8,524 nt of DNA from Methanobacteriota archaeon (GTDB lineage Archaea; Thermoplasmatota; Poseidoniia; Poseidoniales; Poseidoniaceae), in contig PBSP01000047.1 of NCBI GenBank assembly GCA_002726845.1, positions 8,729 through 17,252 on the forward strand, given 5' to 3'. Below, piece by piece: positions 6,053 through 8,524 of this stretch (the first letter of the stretch is position 1; every line of letters starts with the position of its first letter). The translations under genes were made by a program, and so were the position numbers. The notes below the pieces were generated by a model that made no database searches, was not told the DNA's origin, and saw only the letters and a list, made by a program, of their open reading frames with translations.

Positions 6053-7390
6053 TTAAGCTGGATCGAGTCCAGGGAGTATCTCAAGGTCGGTCGTCTTAAC
6101 GTCTACACCCATTTTCGATAGACTCCTCGCCAAACCTTCCGCTTGATGGTTCGCAGTAAACCGTTGCAAGACTCGTTTTCGACCGGCCTCAGACCAAAGT
6201 ATCTGCTTGTCCTCTTCACCCGCTTCTTCGATGGCTTGAACCCACTGCTGGAGTCCATCTTCGTCGCTTGGCCAAGGCAATCTCCGACCGTTCAAACCAT
6301 CGGTAATCGTATGCGTGAAACCGCAATCATCGACCACGAGGGCCGGTGTGCCGACCATGATTGCTTCCATTGGTGTGAGCCCGAATCCTTCCGTTCGTGC
6401 TGTAGCAATCAATGCGTGTGCATTCCGCATGAGAGCAACAATCTCCGTTTCATCAATACGTGGCATGACAATCAATTCAGCACCGAATTGTTGTGCTTGG
6501 CGTTTCATTTCTTTTGTCTCTCCACCACCGATATGAACCAGAGGGAGTCCTGCTGCTGCTGCGACCTGTACCGCTTCCTTACTTCCTTTCATGAAACACG
6601 CTCGGCCGATGGTGAGCAGATAGGGGCCACTGGGTTTGTGACTGAGAGACGCCCAGACTTCTTGTTCTTGTTTCGTTTCTTCTACAGGCCATGCAGCGGG
6701 ATCGATGGCTGGCCAAAGAACACCAACTTCTGCAGGACGCTGTTGCCCATCTCTAAATTTTGTATCGCCTGCAATCCATTCTGTACTCGTGGGCCATCCG
6801 TACGATGATGCAAGCATTCGAGAGCTGGTTGGGGTATTCGCTGCAACTGCTGATTTCGGGCGTCGCCACAATCGTTTGTGCCATCGTTGATCCCATCGGC
6901 GAAGATATGCGAGCGCGATTTTTTTCACGATTGGCGAGGTTCGCAAGCTACCGTCCATGTTTCGCTGCAGAACATCGTCGTAGATGCCTTTGTTTCGTTC
7001 GTGAATGTAGACGAACAGCGGCCGACCATCAGGAACAATGTCGAGAACTTCCAAGCCTCCGGTACCAAGAATGATGCAACACGCATCAGCGGCATCCAAA
7101 GCAGGTTGCAATTTTGTTCGTAATGCACGCCAAGCTTTGAGAGCGGAACGGCCTGAACGTGCCGTTATTTCTGCAACGGGGCCGCTCGGTTTTTGCCACG
7201 GAACGTCTGGAACGATCAGATCAATGTTGAGTTGCTGACAACGATCGCGCAGTAGTTGAGGCGCATTGAGCGTTGCAACAGTTATGTCCCATCGTTGTGC
7301 ATGTTCGGGTAATGCCACCATCAAATCGCGCTGGGCTCCACCGAGCAATCCCATGTTTCTGTGCAGGATAACAAGACGGGGTTTGCTCAT
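6053..7390 (-). CDS. Glycosyltransferase family 4-type protein (second of pair)
   Basis: Transfers a sugar from a nucleotide-sugar donor to a glycan or lipid acceptor, probably at the cytoplasmic face of the membrane; donor and acceptor cannot be read from sequence. The 445-residue protein has the GT-B two-domain plan. The N-terminal half opens with RLVILHRNMGLLGGAQRDL, a glycine-rich acceptor-side loop. The C-terminal half has the donor-binding start YLLTIGRACFMKGSKEAV (257-274) and the retaining-enzyme motif ARTEGFGLTPMEA with E334 and E342 eight positions apart, followed by GTPALVVDDCGFTHTITDGLNGRRLP. A basic stretch (about 163-178, RRWDQRWHKRLWRRP) could contact membrane lipids (inference). 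No membrane helix is seen. The ATG overlaps the TGA of the upstream glycosyltransferase as ATGA, so translation is probably coupled. Confidence 0.88.
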   Translation of the reverse strand: MSKPRLVILHRNMGLLGGAQRDLMVALPEHAQRWDITVATLNAPQLLRDRCQQLNIDLIVPDVPWQKPSGPVAEITARSGRSALKAWRALRTKLQPALDAADACCIILGTGGLEVLDIVPDGRPLFVYIHERNKGIYDDVLQRNMDGSLRTSPIVKKIALAYLRRWDQRWHKRLWRRPKSAVAANTPTSSRMLASSYGWPTSTEWIAGDTKFRDGQQRPAEVGVLWPAIDPAAWPVEETKQEQEVWASLSHKPSGPYLLTIGRACFMKGSKEAVQVAAAAGLPLVHIGGGETKEMKRQAQQFGAELIVMPRIDETEIVALMRNAHALIATARTEGFGLTPMEAIMVGTPALVVDDCGFTHTITDGLNGRRLPWPSDEDGLQQWVQAIEEAGEEDKQILWSEAGRKRVLQRFTANHQAEGLARSLSKMGVDVKTTDLEILPGLDPA

Positions 7391-8524
7391 GTCTTCACCC
7401 TTTGATAGATGTTGAGTAAATCCTCGACGACGTTTGACCAGAGGTACGGTAAGGATGCCCTACGGCCGTTTTCTGACCATGTCGAAACCTGAGAATCATC
7501 GGCTGCAAGCAACGATTGAATGGCTTGAAGAAGATCGGATGAGCTTCCAGGCTGAACGGACAACCCTGCATCCGGTTCCGTTACCAACCGACCCAAATCG
7601 TTGACATCCGACATAACGGTTGGAGCCCCTGCATGCATTGCTTCAAGCAATACTGTAGGCAGACCTTCGAATCGAGACGGAATCAAAACACCTTTCGCAT
7701 GCTCAAACAACCAACGCTTTTCCGAATCTTCGATGCGTCCCAATTTCGTGATGGACTCTGGATGGGTTGACGAAGCGATTCGATTGTCCAACCATTCGTT
7801 CAATTCACCGCTCCCTGCGATGGCGAGTTGCGCTTGCGGTTTGCCGTGTTGACAAAGTAAATCCCATGCGTCCATCAACACATCGAGCCCTTTTTGTTCG
7901 CTTAGCCGACCAACAAAAACCAAAATTGGGCACTCCTCAGTATCCGACAGAAGGAGGGAGGGTCGCTGAGCATTCTCAGAGACGGGTTCGAATCCATTTG
8001 GCAGAATGTCGATTGGTTTACGAACACCTCTGCCCTTCAAATGGTCTGCATAATACGGTGTTAGTGCAATACGGGCATCTGAGGAATGTAAGGTTCGTCG
8101 ACCCTGAAGCGCCCAACGTATTCGTTTCAAGATTTTTCCAGAGATGCTGGTTTTGAGGTAATCGTTGTGGAATGTCGTTACAATAGGAATCTTCTCTTTG
8201 CGTGCACGCTTGAGCGAACGTCGAATGAGAATTGGGAGTGTATCGTGGAGGTGAACGATATCGAAGTCCATTTCTAAGTCTTTGATGGAGACCACTGGAT
8301 CGATACCGCCGAGAACTCTTGTTGGTGGTAATCGGATGACCTTCACACCGTCGCGAATAAACCGCTTTTCTTCGTGCTCAGGAATGTCAGCACACCAAAC
8401 CGTTGCTTTGTGTCCACGCGCAACCAATTGTCGAGCAATGTGTTCAACGTGCTGATTGCCCCCACCAACGTGCGGCCAATACCAGACATGAACAAGAAGA
8501 ACGCTCAGAGGGTCATCGACATCT
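7387..8524 (-). CDS. Glycosyltransferase family 4-type protein (first of pair, N-terminus off window)
   Basis: A retaining GT-B glycosyltransferase likely acting in the same glycan or glycolipid pathway as its downstream neighbour. The frame is open to the right edge, with 378 residues visible. The first in-frame start-like codon inside the window is a TTG at 8427, but the upstream residues already form the typical family N-terminus (SVLLVHVWYWPHVGGGNQHV, about residues 7-26). The true start is therefore beyond position 8524, probably only a few codons away. N-domain segments include IVHLHDTLP (89-97) and TTFHNDY (116-122). The donor-binding domain has FVGRLSEQKGLDVL (203-216) and PSRFEGLPTVLLEAMHAG with E286 and E294. 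The closest general resemblance is to GT4 mannosyl- or glucosyltransferases of surface polysaccharide and glycolipid pathways; the sugar is not decidable. Confidence 0.88.
   Translation of the reverse strand, partial: DVDDPLSVLLVHVWYWPHVGGGNQHVEHIARQLVARGHKATVWCADIPEHEEKRFIRDGVKVIRLPPTRVLGGIDPVVSIKDLEMDFDIVHLHDTLPILIRRSLKRARKEKIPIVTTFHNDYLKTSISGKILKRIRWALQGRRTLHSSDARIALTPYYADHLKGRGVRKPIDILPNGFEPVSENAQRPSLLLSDTEECPILVFVGRLSEQKGLDVLMDAWDLLCQHGKPQAQLAIAGSGELNEWLDNRIASSTHPESITKLGRIEDSEKRWLFEHAKGVLIPSRFEGLPTVLLEAMHAGAPTVMSDVNDLGRLVTEPDAGLSVQPGSSSDLLQAIQSLLAADDSQVSTWSENGRRASLPYLWSNVVEDLLNIYQRVKT
7395..7399 (-). promoter_or_regulatory. Ribosome binding site of the second glycosyltransferase
   Basis: GGTGA on the minus strand, inside GGGTGAAGACATGA, lies 4 bases before the ATG at 7390 and within the last codons of the upstream glycosyltransferase. 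With the ATGA overlap it supports both the start chosen and coupled translation of the pair. Confidence 0.6.

Noticed and set aside
6143..6808. 221-codon plus-strand frame, and smaller ones to about 7240
   Set aside because: Antisense to the second glycosyltransferase, with cysteine- and phenylalanine-rich translation and no recognisable domain.
7767..8156. 129-codon plus-strand frame
   Set aside because: Antisense to the first glycosyltransferase; no domain pattern.
1..8524. CRISPR array, tRNA/rRNA genes, insertion sequence ends, toxin-antitoxin pair
   Set aside because: No regularly spaced repeats, cloverleaf pattern, transposase or terminal repeats seen. The RHH domain is fused to an enzyme and has no toxin partner next to it.

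Overview
The window looks like a dense, mid-GC archaeal chromosome segment, most probably from a marine planktonic euryarchaeon of the Marine Group II / Poseidoniales type. The assignment rests on an archaeal/eukaryotic-type FEN1 flap endonuclease with a C-terminal PCNA-binding motif, an archaeal Trm-G10-type (THUMP + DPPYG) tRNA guanosine methyltransferase, and AT boxes about 25 bases upstream of start codons that suggest leaderless transcripts. These sit beside bacterial-looking genes (class II fumarase, cyclophilin, Cys-type glutathione peroxidase). The lineage is inferred from gene content, not from a search. No rRNA, tRNA, CRISPR array, IS element or phage gene is visible, and no gene-free stretch reaches 300 bases.

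Layout. (1) 1-1034, minus: the N-terminal 344 residues of a class II fumarase that continues off the left edge. It is preceded in the same frame by a ribbon-helix-helix (RHH) DNA-binding domain. (2) 1035-1084: a short divergent promoter region with a perfect 8-bp inverted repeat. (3) 1085-1510, plus: a small four-helix membrane protein. (4) 3263 to 1511, minus: a tight three-gene run of cyclophilin, isoaspartyl peptidase/L-asparaginase and a small coiled-coil protein. (5) 3376-3831, plus: glutathione-peroxidase-family protein, divergent from the cyclophilin. (6) 4943 to 3828, minus: Trm-G10-like methyltransferase, divergent from (7) 5020-6048, plus: FEN1. (8) 8524 to 6053, minus: two GT4-type glycosyltransferases overlapping by 4 bases; the first is cut by the right edge.

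How the genes relate. The fumarase belongs to the TCA cycle. Its RHH domain, with a dyad beside its own start codon, suggests an enzyme that may regulate its own transcription, as PutA does in bacteria. The cyclophilin/isoaspartyl-peptidase operon and the facing peroxidase could together form a protein-damage and redox-maintenance neighbourhood (inference). FEN1 and the tRNA methyltransferase are core information-processing genes sharing a 76-base divergent spacer. The glycosyltransferase pair looks like the end of a surface glycan or glycolipid operon that starts beyond the right edge.

The strongest unusual signal is the RHH-fumarase fusion together with the adjacent inverted repeat. Everything else reads as compact but ordinary chromosome.
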